Of a stretch of 64,000 bases of DNA, positions 1 through 9,962 are shown one piece after another (position 1 is the first letter of the stretch; each line of letters opens with the position of its first letter). The stretch is taken from assembly GCF_947507565.1 (NCBI RefSeq), contig NC_089187.1:2046001-2110000 (forward strand), read 5' to 3'. A program made the translations under genes and the position numbers. The notes beneath the pieces are model-generated. The model was not told the origin of the DNA. It did no database searches and worked only from the letters and a program-made list of their open reading frames with translations. The stretch is from Oscarella lobularis. Taxonomy: Eukaryota > Porifera > Homoscleromorpha > Homosclerophorida > Oscarellidae.

Positions 1-1
1 T

Positions 2-1824
2 ATTCCACCGCCGCTTTTTCCCGTTCTTCAAAGTCGCTGCGCCGCCATTTCGAGATGTCGCATGATTCTGTGGAAAAACGGCTTCACACTCGAGGCGTCT
101 GGACAAAGTCACTTGGTCGAATGCCTCGTCGAAATAACCAATGAAAACGATGCCGTCGACGTGATCGTGCGCTGCTGGAAAGGAGGCGAACGATTTGCAA
201 AGGATATGCTCGAAGACGTGAAACGCATTGTCGAGTCGGTTCGAAATGATAAAGCCAATGGCACTCCAATGGAATGGTGCTATTTGGACAGCGACGATCT
301 TCAGAATCACAGTTCAGACGTGGCCGTGTACGAATTGGACGACATTAGGCGGTGCGAGAGCAGCATCGATATTGTATATGCAAGAAATGCTCGCGATGGT
401 GTGTATCCTCACATTGAAATTAGCCGTCTTCATCTTCCTCCCCGCACCCGAGACGGAGAGCCGCAGCACCAAGGCCATTCTCCTACTGATATTGTGTGCA
501 AAGATCTGATTGTGGCAAACAAGACAGACATCCAGAAGACGTACAAAGAAGTGAAATCATCACATCGGGTGGAAACACCGACAGAAGTGAAAGCGGTTGG
601 CATGAAAGTGAAATCCCCTGATGGTACAGGTATTTCAAAATAAGATAAAAATATGCCTTTCAAATACGTCTCTCGTTGTAGCCCAAGAATTAGAGCTTAA
701 AGATTACGAGATTGCTGCGTTTGACCAGAAGAAAGAATATCGCGATCAAGCTCAGGCGATGCTCGACGCTTGGGCAAACGCCCATTACAAAAAAGCCACT
801 CGAAGGCGTCTTATTAAAGCAATGAAGGATGAAGGCCTTGAGAAGGCTGCTGCTGGAGTATTTTCAAGTAACTTTATTGTAATTGATGTGTGGAGTTAGA
901 TGCTAATGTGCCTTCCAGGAGAAAAAGAGGAGGAGGAGGAAGGAGCGACAGTGGCGTTTGAGCCAAGAGGTAAACTGAATGTGTAATAGCTTATAAAGGA
1001 TCTCATTCAACCCGTGTGTGTGTGTCTGTCTCAGTGGAAATTCTTGAAGAATTGGGTCCCATCAAGAGGAGAAAGGAGCCTGGCTCAAGTTCTTTGACGG
1101 AGAAGACTATTCCTAAACCAGGTAATCTTAGACGCTGAAAGATTTCTGCGTTTTAGTTGTGAGTTCTAGCTACTGACGAGAAGGCTGACAGCGGTACGAT
1201 AGAATAAATTTTCTCAATCTTGTTTTCTTATTAGAGTGATTTTGTAGGTACTTCGTTTTTACCTAAGCGCACCTTCGAATGGTGCTTGCTTGTTTTTATT
1301 GTTGTTGCTGCGGGAGGCGCTTTTTTATATGCTGGCCTTCTTCCTGGTAAAAAAGAGATTATTAATATCGTTCAAAGTATTTATTTTTGACTATGCTCTT
1401 GCTCTTAGGCAGTCGAAAGACATCGTCGTTTGCTTCAAAAAATTCAGCACTATCTAAAGGCACAATAAACCGTTACGGCGTGATCTGGTTCAATTTTTGT
1501 CTGCTGTTTTAGATGCTAAATCAAACTTGACAGGTGCCACAGTCTCGATGAAGGAATTGGAGGAAGCCATAATTAACGTTGGACAACTAAAATGGGAAGA
1601 CATTGCGCGGAAACTCGACTGGAGTTTCGAAAAAAATACAAGTTCATAAAAGGGATAACCGAGATTGGACTAGCAAGGAGAATCTTCAGTATATACTACT
1701 TGAGTATAAGCAGAACAATGAAGACAGCGAATCATCCCGTCAGCGGCTGATCGACGCATGCACTGAGGTTAAAATTGGGGGCGCCCTTAGAGATGAGCTG
1801 AAACGTCAGGGAGAGATGTTTTAG
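2..1824 (+). CDS. Roco/death-domain protein, 3' part (copy D), 5' end outside window
   Basis: The reading frame is already open at base 2 and continues the COR-domain sequence shared with the copies at 20.1-21.4, 26.3-30.7 and 33.2-37.6 kb, so the gene starts upstream of the window. The first exon runs to about 629 and carries the C-terminal COR part. The first death domain found in the other copies is missing: the text jumps from the VCKDLIVA motif straight to the linker after that domain. Next come a death-domain exon (about 682-870), two short acidic/basic linker exons, and an exon at 1248-1346 encoding a strongly hydrophobic stretch of about 20 residues that looks like a membrane span. 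A second death-like domain follows (about 1531-1824). Its reading frame changes at a run of seven A near 1625, which is either a real 1-bp frameshift or a sequence error. Known family role: Roco proteins are Ras-like GTPases that signal through dimerised COR domains. The membrane topology is inferred. Confidence 0.7.
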
Positions 1825-3309
1825 AACGCCTATATACATTTTCAGTTTTTGTCTTTGTACGTGATACGTTAGGTTGGCAGCTGCCTTCACATGAAAGCAC
1901 TTTTGTTTTTACGCGAAGACGCTGGGACGATGATGTTATCGTTTTTTTGTTTGATCCTATCTTTGTGTACAGTACCCCCCAAAAAGCTTTCTTGATGAAA
2001 TTGCGGAATCTTCTAAGGATGATTATGAAAACCAGCAGTCTAGCACAGTAGTATATACGAGGCAAGTTAGTACTGTACAAAGTTTGAGAGAGCCTTTTGA
2101 TTTTTAATTTGCCGCCGCCCGGCAGCTCGCCGCGGCACTGTTGCCAATACGGGGTGTCGGATCTGTTCGACCGCAGCCCGTATAATTTCGCCGGATGAGG
2201 TCCTAGCGTCGTCTGTGCGCATTTTCGGCCGTCTCGAAGGAGTCGTCACGAAGAGAAAAGACTTGAGAAAGCCAGAACGTCACTGCGGAACCGAGAAAAG
2301 CAACATCCATAAGGCGAAAGCGGACAGTCGCGAAGAAGTTGAGCAGAAGTCATCATCTCCTGCCTTGTACTGTCTCATACGGTCGTTTCCGTCTTGTTTT
2401 TCGACTTTCGGCGAAAGCCAAGACGTCCATGTGGACGCATCGAGGAGGCAAAAAACTATCAAGTCAATGAACACCTCTAGTATCAGTGGTGGCACTTAGT
2501 ATGCAGCGACGGAACCGAGAGTTATCCCTATGGCACGTCTGAATATTTTCTCCTTTTCCTGCCACGACGTAGAGCGTACGGAAACGGGTAAGGCCACGCT
2601 TCAGAATACTCAAAACCAATTGCGTCACCATCTATACCTGATTGTATAATTACCAGTGAACCATTTTTCCTTTATACCGTCTAGACGATGCTGACCTGGG
2701 TTGCGTCCGCTCCTCCTCCCCATTGCCTGAGTGACCCTCTATTGCAGCTGACCCCTTCATCGACGCCAAAAAGAATTGAGGGCAATAAATGAGTCTCGAT
2801 CACCAGAAGGGAATCTTTGGCTTCTTTCTAAATAGCATCAACCAGCTTCTGAACCCAAACCGCTACTGACAATGAACTTTATTTCACTGCGGAACCGAGA
2901 ATAGCGGCGCCCAAACGGCACCCGTGACCCTCGGATACGTACGTCAATCACGAAGCCTTCAATCGTGCATCGAGTCTCATGAAAGAGTGCTCCCTAAAGT
3001 CATAGAAGACTTCTACTAAATATGTCACCTTTTCTCCTCTCTCTGACGCAATGCGTCTGTCTGATGGAGCTTGGTATCCAAGCCGGATGAAACGACAACG
3101 TCTATCTATACCCCGTGTTTCCTTCCTCCATTCCGGAAGCCTTAGTCTCCACCGAACTAGATTTTGGCTGGTTGTCTTAGCGATGCTGTGCGCGGCTTGA
3201 TCTGGTCGCTGCGAGAGGTTCTTATATCTCCTCTAGTATCCGTGCTTATATATTCTGTTTATGATCCACTATCATGCAGGCTCGAGTGTTCTAAAAGGGT
3301 TTTAAGGTT
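1825..3309. other. Intergenic stretch with no gene recognised
   Basis: Open frames here are short, overlap each other on both strands and resemble nothing I know. A short phrase, cactgcggaaccgaga, occurs at about 2280 and 2886, with a related form near 2505, so some low-copy repeat is present. At 3229-3244 there is a 16-base match to one arm of the small palindrome inserted at 21252-21287. Confidence 0.5.
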
Positions 3310-4769
3310 TTAATTCAGTTTGAAGTCAAATCTCTGCGTATCCCATTCGTATTTCCCTAATTTGATTGGCTTTCGCATTGTCTTCTCGACGAACGTAGCG
3401 TTTCCGTCTTTTCCCACCACCACCACCGTCGTCGTCCTTTCCAACAAACGCCATGTAATATTACCATCGATTTCTGAGAGAAAATCTACACTAACCTCGT
3501 GCCAACTGCCGACGTTGGATCGTTCTTTCTCAGCAGCAAACCGTCAATGAAGATAGAGCTGCATTGCCGTCGTAGCCTTAGAGGATAGTATGATGGAAGT
3601 ATCGTCAACGGATCGTCAGGATAGTGCCTTTGCGGGAGAAGCGATTAGGTGACGGTGTATCTCCTGAACTATAGTCTTCTTACTGGGTTCGGTCGCTTGC
3701 CAAGTCGAGTAGCGCGCTGACGAGCCCGTCTCTTGATAAATTTCTTTTCAAGATGTTTTCGAAGGCGATTCGTCCCTGAGAGACTTTTTTCGTCGGACAG
3801 TTCAGCCATTCGTTGCACAGCCCGTGCGCGTCTCCTTTTACAAATTGCAATTATGATTGGGCCAATAGATGAAGGCTCGGTTACCTGGTACTAGCTTTTG
3901 GAGCTTCTCTTTGCTGTGTAAAACGCCGCTGTTTGTAGTGTAGACCGAACTCGCAGATCTGAGCAATTGGTTAATGATTTGGAGAACGTTTTTCTACGAC
4001 TCAAACTTACTTGATGTCGACGAGAAGAAGATTGAAACCGGCATAATCGTTTTCTTCGACGGCAACTTTATTCGCGTAGTCCATAGGAGACATTTCGTCA
4101 TTTTCCAAAAAGTCTGCGACCAAGGCTCCTAGTAATGATGACTAAGCTGACCGTAAATTGGCCCTTATTGGGGTAGATGTTACAGTACCTCTGCTCTTCG
4201 GTGGAAAACCGTTTGATTGACGTAGATTTGTCACCGTGGCCAGACGCCCCGATTTGGTAATTCCTAGCCACGTTCCGCCTTTTACGGCGTCCTTTCCTAA
4301 TCATTCAGAAATTAATCCCCTCCTATAATGTGGTACGAGAGCGCGGACAGCACTATCATAGGAAGACTGCATGAGCCTTTGTATAAACAAAATTTTTGGT
4401 AAACATGTCAGTTTCTTAGAAACGACACTGACGTCAACGGTACACTAAGACGATGATTGTTCGTGGCTTGCGCGGCCCACCTCCGATCGTCATGACTATT
4501 CATAGTATTGAGCGTTCAGTGAACCTTCTGACTCGAACTCTCTGACAGGTTTCGTGGGGCAGTGTATGCGCGCGCGATCGACAATTATACTGTACTAGTA
4601 TAGTTAGTTCTGCGTCATTCAAGTTACCTGCGAGAATAGGTACAGGCCGCCAAAAATGAGCCGGAATCGATTCGCGATTGAAGTATTCGTCCCGATTAGC
4701 CACGAGCACGAAAGAAAACGGCTGCGCTTCATTCGGACTGTCGTCGAGCCACCAAAACACTACGCACAT
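3310..4769 (-). CDS. TANGO2: TANGO2-like protein, copy 1
   Basis: Minus-strand exons assemble into a TANGO2 (NRDE/DUF833) protein. Exon 1 starts at 4769 with MCVVFWWLDDSPNEA and contains the family signature ANRDEYFNR. Exon 2 (about 4296-4189) reads GGTWLGITKSGRLATVTN, the second hallmark. Exon 3 (about 4131-4019) contains a stretch ending YAGFNLLLVD. Further exons give YTTNSGVL and GLCNEWLNCPTKKV. The last exon carries TTVVVVGKDGNATFVEKT and stops at 3310. TANGO2 proteins are conserved cytosolic/mitochondrial proteins linked to secretory organisation and lipid or heme handling; the mechanism is unsettled. I could not find clean splice sites for the exon between about 3700 and 3550: the homologous text is there (YPDDPLTILPSYYPL, then SSIFIDG) but in a frame that does not join simply. 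The gene may therefore be damaged. Confidence 0.72.
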
Positions 4770-5128
4770 CCTGTCTGCGTGAAGCCCGTACGTATGCTTA
4801 GGAGACGAAGAGCAAAGGCAGACTGGGGCAGAGTTTCGAATGAGCCGAACACGTGACTGCAGCGACCAGCGCCTGAACCGAAGCCGGCCGCTAACCGACA
4901 GTAGAACTTACGTCAGTGCATCCGTCACGGTGACACCTTTCGAACGTAATACGCCTTCGATCATCTTCGCCGGATGTACACACGTGTTCCGCGCAGCTAA
5001 TTTAATTAAGGGTCGTACGTCTTCCCCCTTTGTTTCTGCCGGTCGCATGGATTCTTTATTCTGTACGTGATTCAAATTCTGTACGTGATTCAAATATTGG
5101 AAATATCGAGTACTTGCCGTGCCACTAA

Positions 5129-6510
5129 TTAATTCAATTCAAAGTCAAATCTTTGCGTATTCCATTCGTATTTCCCCAAATCGATTGGCTTTTGCATTGT
5201 CTTCTCGACGAACGTAGCGTGATCGTCTTTTCCGACAACCACGACCGTCGTCGTCCTTTTCGGCGAACACCGTGATTACCTTCGATTTCTGAGTGATAAT
5301 ATGCACTCACCTCGTTCCGACAGCCGACGTTAGATCGTTATTTCGCAGTAGCAAAGTGTCAATAAAGATGGAGCTGCATTGCCGACGTAGCTTTAGGGGA
5401 TAATATGATGGAAGTATCGTCAACGGATCGTCTGGATAGTGCCTTTGCGGAGGAGCGATTAGGTGACTGGTACCTATGGAACACTAGTCCTTACTGGGTT
5501 CGGTCGCTTGCCAGGTCGAGTAGTGCATTGATGAGCCTGTCTCTTGATAAATTGCTTTGCAAGATGTTCTCGAAAGCGATTCGTCCCTGAGAAACTTTTT
5601 TCGTCGGGCAGTTCAGCCATTCGTTGCACAGTCCGTACGCTTCACCTTGCGCAAATTGGATTTTGATTGCGCAATAGATAAAAGCATACCTGGTTTAAGC
5701 TTCTGAAGCTTCTCTTTGCTTCGTAAGATACCGCTGTTTGTACTGTAGACGGCGCTCGTAGATCTAGTAGCAATTGGTGATTGTTAGTCTATGGATAACG
5801 CGTTTCTGCGGCTCAGAGTTACTTGATGTCAACGAGAAGAAGATTGAAACCGGCATAATCGTCCTCTTCGACGGCAACTTTCTTCGCGTAGTCAATAGGA
5901 GATAGGTCGTCATCTTTCAAAAAGTCCGCCACCAAGGCTCCTAGTGCAGACGCGTTGGCATTTGGCTGACTGAATATAGAGAAACTTAATTAATTGCCTC
6001 TGCTCTTCGGCGGCAAATTGTTTGATTGGCGCAGGTTTGTGACCGTCGCTAGACGCCCCGATCTGGTGATTCCCAGCCACGTTCCGCCTTCACAGCGTCC
6101 TTTCCTAATCATTTAGAGGAATGATCCCACTGTAGCTCTGCTTCTTGTCCCATAACTCTAAGCCAGTCACGTATGGGACACGACTCTGAAATAGGAACGC
6201 TGCGAAATTCCTAATAATTTCGCTCGAAAATAGACGCTGACTCTGACTGTCAGTCCTTCGCCGGTATGCGGCTAGCTCATGATACAATACAAATTTATGA
6301 CAGGCTGCAAGGGGCGGATCGACGAAAAGCGTTTATATGCAAACAATTGAAGCTCCAGCTCTAGTCAGTACCTGCGAGAATAGGTTGGGGGTGCCAGTAA
6401 TGAGCCGGAATCGCTGCGCGGTTCAGGTATTCATCTCGATTGGCCACGAGAACAAAACGAAACGGTTGCGTTCCGTTCGGACTGTCGAGTCCCCAAAAAA
6501 CTATACACAT
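5129..6510 (-). pseudogene. TANGO2: TANGO2-like protein, copy 2, probably frameshifted
   Basis: This is a tandem copy of the TANGO2-like gene immediately downstream, same strand and same exon order. Exon 1 starts at 6510 (MCIVFWGLDSPNGTQ, ANRDEYLNR). The exon around 6105-5995 has lost one base near 6090 relative to copy 1, so GKDAVKGGTWLG becomes out of frame. After the break the sequence still reads TWLGITRSGRLATVTN in the shifted frame. Later exons are well preserved (YAGFNLLLVD, GLCNEWLNCPTKKV, TTVVVVGKDDHATFVEKT), with the stop at 5129. Preservation downstream of the lesion means it is either recent or a sequence error. As in copy 1, the penultimate exon does not join cleanly. Confidence 0.65.
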
Positions 6511-6662
6511 AGTGTCTGTTGACGCGCCTTGAATCTTACTGACTGTCTTGGAATCTTTCCAGGAAATCTGTCAGCTGTCCACCTTTTCATTATTCAATCA
6601 GACAGTCGAAATACGTGTAATTGGACTGTTCTTTTGCTTCCCTTATAATTAAGACTATGCGG

Positions 6663-8450
6663 CTAGAATTTGTTCAGTACGGCAGGCACATGTAGGTCAA
6701 GTACTTCTACAGATGCAGTCTTCTTCTCGTTCTTATCCTGCCCGCCCGCGACGAACACTTCCGTCGTCGTGGCGACGACGTCGTGAAAATAGCGAGCGCG
6801 TCGAAGCGAAGGAAACGGAATCCAAACGTCCCGATCGTCGTCTCGCACGTCGACGGCACTCGACGCCGTCGTGCCGCCACCGACGCTCATCAAGTGCCCG
6901 CGAAAGCAGCACAGAGACGCGCCGGGACAGCGCGGCGAAGCCAGACCGCTCTCCCATTCAAACGTCTCCAGATTGAGAACGTCGATTCGAGACGTCTCAT
7001 CGTCATCGATCGCCGCACCGCTGACGTAGAGTCGATCTTTCAAGACGGTGGCGTTGTATCCTTTTCGATGTATCGGAATATGCGGCAGCAATTGCCACTC
7101 GTCGTCATCCAAACGGTACATCAGAACGAAATTCGTCTTCTCTCTCATTCTATTGACGCCACCTAGTTGTATGATCCTGTCCTTCAGAAAGACAACGGAA
7201 ACGATGCCTAGCTGAATATCCGCCGGTCGTCGACACACCTCGCTCCACGTATCATTGTCAAAGTCATACGCATATATTCCCAACTGCCACGTCTCCTCGT
7301 TCACGAGCGCGGCGAGCAATTCGCCTCGACGCGACGAGCCGATTCCCTCGAACGACGCCTTATCGTCGGGATGAAAAATCGTTCTGACGTAATCGCGCGT
7401 GTTGACGTCGTAGACGAAAAGTCGATTGCAACCTCGATCGCCGACGAGGAGATAGTCGTCGAAAACGGTCGCGACCGTTTGACACGGGTGCGGAAGATCG
7501 GGAAGCGCTTTCCATTCGGGTATTTCGGAGACGGCGATTTCGTCGCTGCTGCTGCTGACGTCATTCGATTCCCAGCGACGAAGCTGTTGAGCCATGTCGT
7601 CCATTCGAACGCGATAGGATATTTCTCGTAGTCGGAACGTCGTTTCGACGCGTTCGAGTCGATCGTGCATCCGCTGTTTCTCTTCGTCCCACGATTCGCC
7701 GTCGCCACCATCGTCTTCGTCGACATCGGACGATCGCTCGACTCGAATCCTCAAGTCCGACGCCGTTGGCCTTTCGTTTGCATCGCTATCCAAACAACGC
7801 TTCAAGACGTCACCCAATGGATGATCGTCTGACAGACGTCTACGCAGTTCGCTGACTTTTCCAGGTCCCATCAAGAGATGCAGTGATATGACTCCCAATG
7901 AGAATATGTCGCAGGGTGGTCGTCGACGGTCGTCGGGACGAGCGTTTACCTCCGGGGCTACGCACTCGTCATCGTCGTCCGAAGCCGTACATATTCCCGC
8001 CGAAGCGAAATGCAAGTCGGCGATTTTGGCGAAAACTGGAGCCCCAATTATCCACACGCTTTCTGACGTCATATGTCCGTGGACGATCGACGACGAATGA
8101 AGGTAGTGCAAGGCGCTTGCCAAATTTGGAAGTATTCGTTTCGTTGTCGCATCGGAAATGCCGTTTTCGCGAGTGAGATCCCGTACGGTGAGCGCTCCAG
8201 CCAATCGTTCGCTTACAATTCCGATTGTGGGTGGAGCGGGCTCGTATAGGGCGTAGACGTTCGCTATGTTCGGGTGGCGTACGCTCGCTAGGCGTTGCAA
8301 CGAGTCGCGCAGACGGCGTTGCAACGTTTCGAAGGGTTCCTCGTCGGAAATCGTTCGAGCGAGCACGCTCGCCGGCGCTCCTATCCATTTGGCTTCGAAC
8401 AGAACACCGTACGATCCTCGACGCACTTCACCGAGCAATTCTACGACCAT
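6663..8450 (-). CDS. Intronless pseudokinase-Kelch fusion protein
   Basis: One uninterrupted frame of 595 residues. Residues 1 to about 240 are a protein-kinase fold: a glycine-rich loop (GEVRRGSYGVLF) and an APE-like segment (VAPEV) are present. The expected catalytic motifs are changed. The VAIK lysine is an arginine (VLAR), HRD is HGH (IVHGHMTSESVW) and DFG is DLH (IADLHFA). It is therefore predicted to be catalytically dead. Residues about 260-310 are an acidic hinge and a probable coiled coil. Residues about 310-595 hold repeated beta-propeller strands of Kelch/galactose-oxidase type, ending in VFVAGGQ. No introns interrupt it, unlike most neighbours, which could mean retrotransposition or simple intron absence. 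It is divergently transcribed from the PDZ gene at 8622. Likely a signalling scaffold; substrates unknown. Confidence 0.85.
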   Translation of the reverse strand: MVVELLGEVRRGSYGVLFEAKWIGAPASVLARTISDEEPFETLQRRLRDSLQRLASVRHPNIANVYALYEPAPPTIGIVSERLAGALTVRDLTRENGISDATTKRILPNLASALHYLHSSSIVHGHMTSESVWIIGAPVFAKIADLHFASAGICTASDDDDECVAPEVNARPDDRRRPPCDIFSLGVISLHLLMGPGKVSELRRRLSDDHPLGDVLKRCLDSDANERPTASDLRIRVERSSDVDEDDGGDGESWDEEKQRMHDRLERVETTFRLREISYRVRMDDMAQQLRRWESNDVSSSSDEIAVSEIPEWKALPDLPHPCQTVATVFDDYLLVGDRGCNRLFVYDVNTRDYVRTIFHPDDKASFEGIGSSRRGELLAALVNEETWQLGIYAYDFDNDTWSEVCRRPADIQLGIVSVVFLKDRIIQLGGVNRMREKTNFVLMYRLDDDEWQLLPHIPIHRKGYNATVLKDRLYVSGAAIDDDETSRIDVLNLETFEWESGLASPRCPGASLCCFRGHLMSVGGGTTASSAVDVRDDDRDVWIPFPSLRRARYFHDVVATTTEVFVAGGQDKNEKKTASVEVLDLHVPAVLNKF

Positions 8451-8621
8451 TTCTTCCTCCTGGTTAGCACACGCCTAGCGCAACGCTAGCCTTCGCACCG
8501 ACGCACTCATTCGTTGCTCAGCGTTCGAACCAGGGATTTCCCATGACCGGATTTGCGCAGGACAAAAGAGGTAAGGAGCGCGTTCACTGATCGCGTCGGT
8601 AGCGAATTTAGACCTTTCGAG
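8451..8621. promoter_or_regulatory. Shared 5' region between pseudokinase-Kelch (-) and PDZ gene 1 (+)
   Basis: This 171-bp gap separates two divergent start codons, so both promoters must lie here or inside the genes. No TATA box stands out. Its right half, with cagggatttcccatg and ctgatcgc, recurs upstream of PDZ gene 2 (about 9831-9915), showing that the leader was duplicated with the gene. Confidence 0.4.
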
Positions 8622-9455
8622 ATGGCGACAACGCCCGAAACGAAACGCATTTCCGTTCGACGCAATTCGCTCGACTTATTCGGCTTCTCGCTGAACTACT
8701 TCGTAGGCGACGGGGTAAGGGAAAAGCACGCGCGCGAAGTCCTTCGACACCCTGACTAAATTGGCAGGTGTACAACACAGTCATTACGGATGTGCTCAGT
8801 CGCGGCCCGGCTGACTGCGCCGGACTCGGCATCGGTAAGATGACTGACGTTTGTGTCAAGGGAGACCCGTTTTCTGCTCTTCCGTGACACTGACGTCATA
8901 TCTCTCCTATCTCTCCCAGGCGATCGTATTCTGGAAATCGACGGAATGAGCGTAAGCGGCAAGACTTTCGATGAAATCGAGAAGCTCATAAAGGACAGGT
9001 AAAACGAACGAGAATCTCAGTTTGGACTCAGCTCATGCGGTTAGGGACCAAGTTGACTTTCTCGTCGTGCTCCGACCACGCATCGGCGCTTCGCTTCAAG
9101 TTTCCACGAGCGCACAGCGAAACGAAGAAAGAATCTCGTTCATTGACCCGAACCAGATTAATGACCGGGACTACGTAAGTTAAAGGTAACGTGGAGAATT
9201 TCCTCTGTTCAGTGTACGATGTCTTGACAGTGCGATCCATCGTTATTGGAGCGGTTATTGGAGCGGTCATTGGATGCCGATGATGGTGGGGTGGTGTCAC
9301 CACCAGCCATGGCTTATGGCTGGCCAATTCGGACTGGCCATCTCAAATTGGAACGAACAGCTTTGCGACCACGTGCCAGCACGCCGCCTTTAGTATCGAG
9401 CCCTGCTGCAGATCCCCCAGGCGTTGCTACAACTGAACGGCCATCAACTACATGA
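8622..9455 (+). CDS. Small PDZ-domain protein 1 of a tandem array
   Basis: Five exons (8622-8714, 8768-8834, 8920-8998, 9045-9174, 9231-9455) join in phase into about 198 residues. A single PDZ domain fills the first half. The carboxylate-binding loop is LFGFSLNY, followed by the strand VITDVLSRGPADCAGLGI, the GDRILEIDG turn and the helix FDEIEKLIKDR. The second half is low-complexity and ends with the tail RPRASTPPLVS and VATTE, which is conserved in the next two genes. No signal peptide, membrane span or other domain is seen. PDZ domains bind C-termini of partner proteins, so an adaptor role is inferred. Confidence 0.82.
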
Positions 9456-9611
9456 AAAAGAGGAGCACGCCTTATTTAGGATGGCTAACAATTTGAGGGA
9501 ATTGGTCTGCGGTTGGTTCTTGCACAATAGCTTATATTTAGCGCACTGCTTTAGTAACTAGTGTAAACTATGCGGTTTATTAATTACTTATAAGTGGTAC
9601 TAACGTGCTAT

Positions 9612-9730
9612 TGGAGGGGATCCTTCTGGGATCTCCCCGCGACCGGATTGACTTTGTCATTCATTGACCGCTCTCGCAGCTAGAGGCACAGGACGCGATC
9701 GCTTGAGAGAAAGAAAGGTAAGGCGCGCGC
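9612..9730 (+). repeat. Duplicated PDZ-gene leader block, first copy
   Basis: A block containing ggaggggatcc, a gaccg-attgac-ttgtcattcattgac phrase, cgctctcgca and ttgagagaaagaaaggtaaggcgcgcgc is repeated at 11090-11220 upstream of PDZ gene 3. The two copies differ by scattered substitutions. It marks the duplication unit of the PDZ array and may hold shared promoter elements. Confidence 0.55.
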
Positions 9731-9768
9731 AGACGGCGTTGCAACGTTTCGAAGGCTTCCTCGTCCGT
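9727..9768 (-). repeat. Fragment of the pseudokinase-Kelch coding sequence
   Basis: About 40 bases (cgcgcagacggcgttgcaac followed by gtttcgaagg and, after one mismatch, ttcctcgtc) match 8307-8345, inside the N-lobe coding sequence of the pseudokinase-Kelch gene, in the same orientation. It lies just after the duplicated leader block, so it probably came along when the PDZ unit was copied. Confidence 0.6.
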
Positions 9769-9962
9769 CGCTCAACTGCGTTTTCTCCTTGCTAGTCCGT
9801 CCATCTAACTTTATGGCAGTGGGGATTTCAGGGGATTTCCCATGTCCGGACTCCCGCTCTCGCAGGACACGAAGAAAAGGAGAGGTGAGGAGTGCGTTCA
9901 CTGATCGCATCGGCTTTATTTACGCTAACCGTAGACTAGAAAGCGAATTTAGACCTTCCAAG

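Noticed and set aside
2215-2499. 94-codon plus-strand frame in the first intergenic region
   Set aside because: It overlaps a similar-length minus-strand frame, has no recognisable motif, and no splice partner.
6783-7166. Plus-strand frames opposite the pseudokinase-Kelch gene
   Set aside because: These are shadows of a real 595-codon frame on the other strand, favoured by its arginine/aspartate codon bias.
8515-8540. Possible tRNA T-loop (gttcgaacc)
   Set aside because: No matching acceptor stem, D-loop or anticodon arm is found at the proper distance on either strand.
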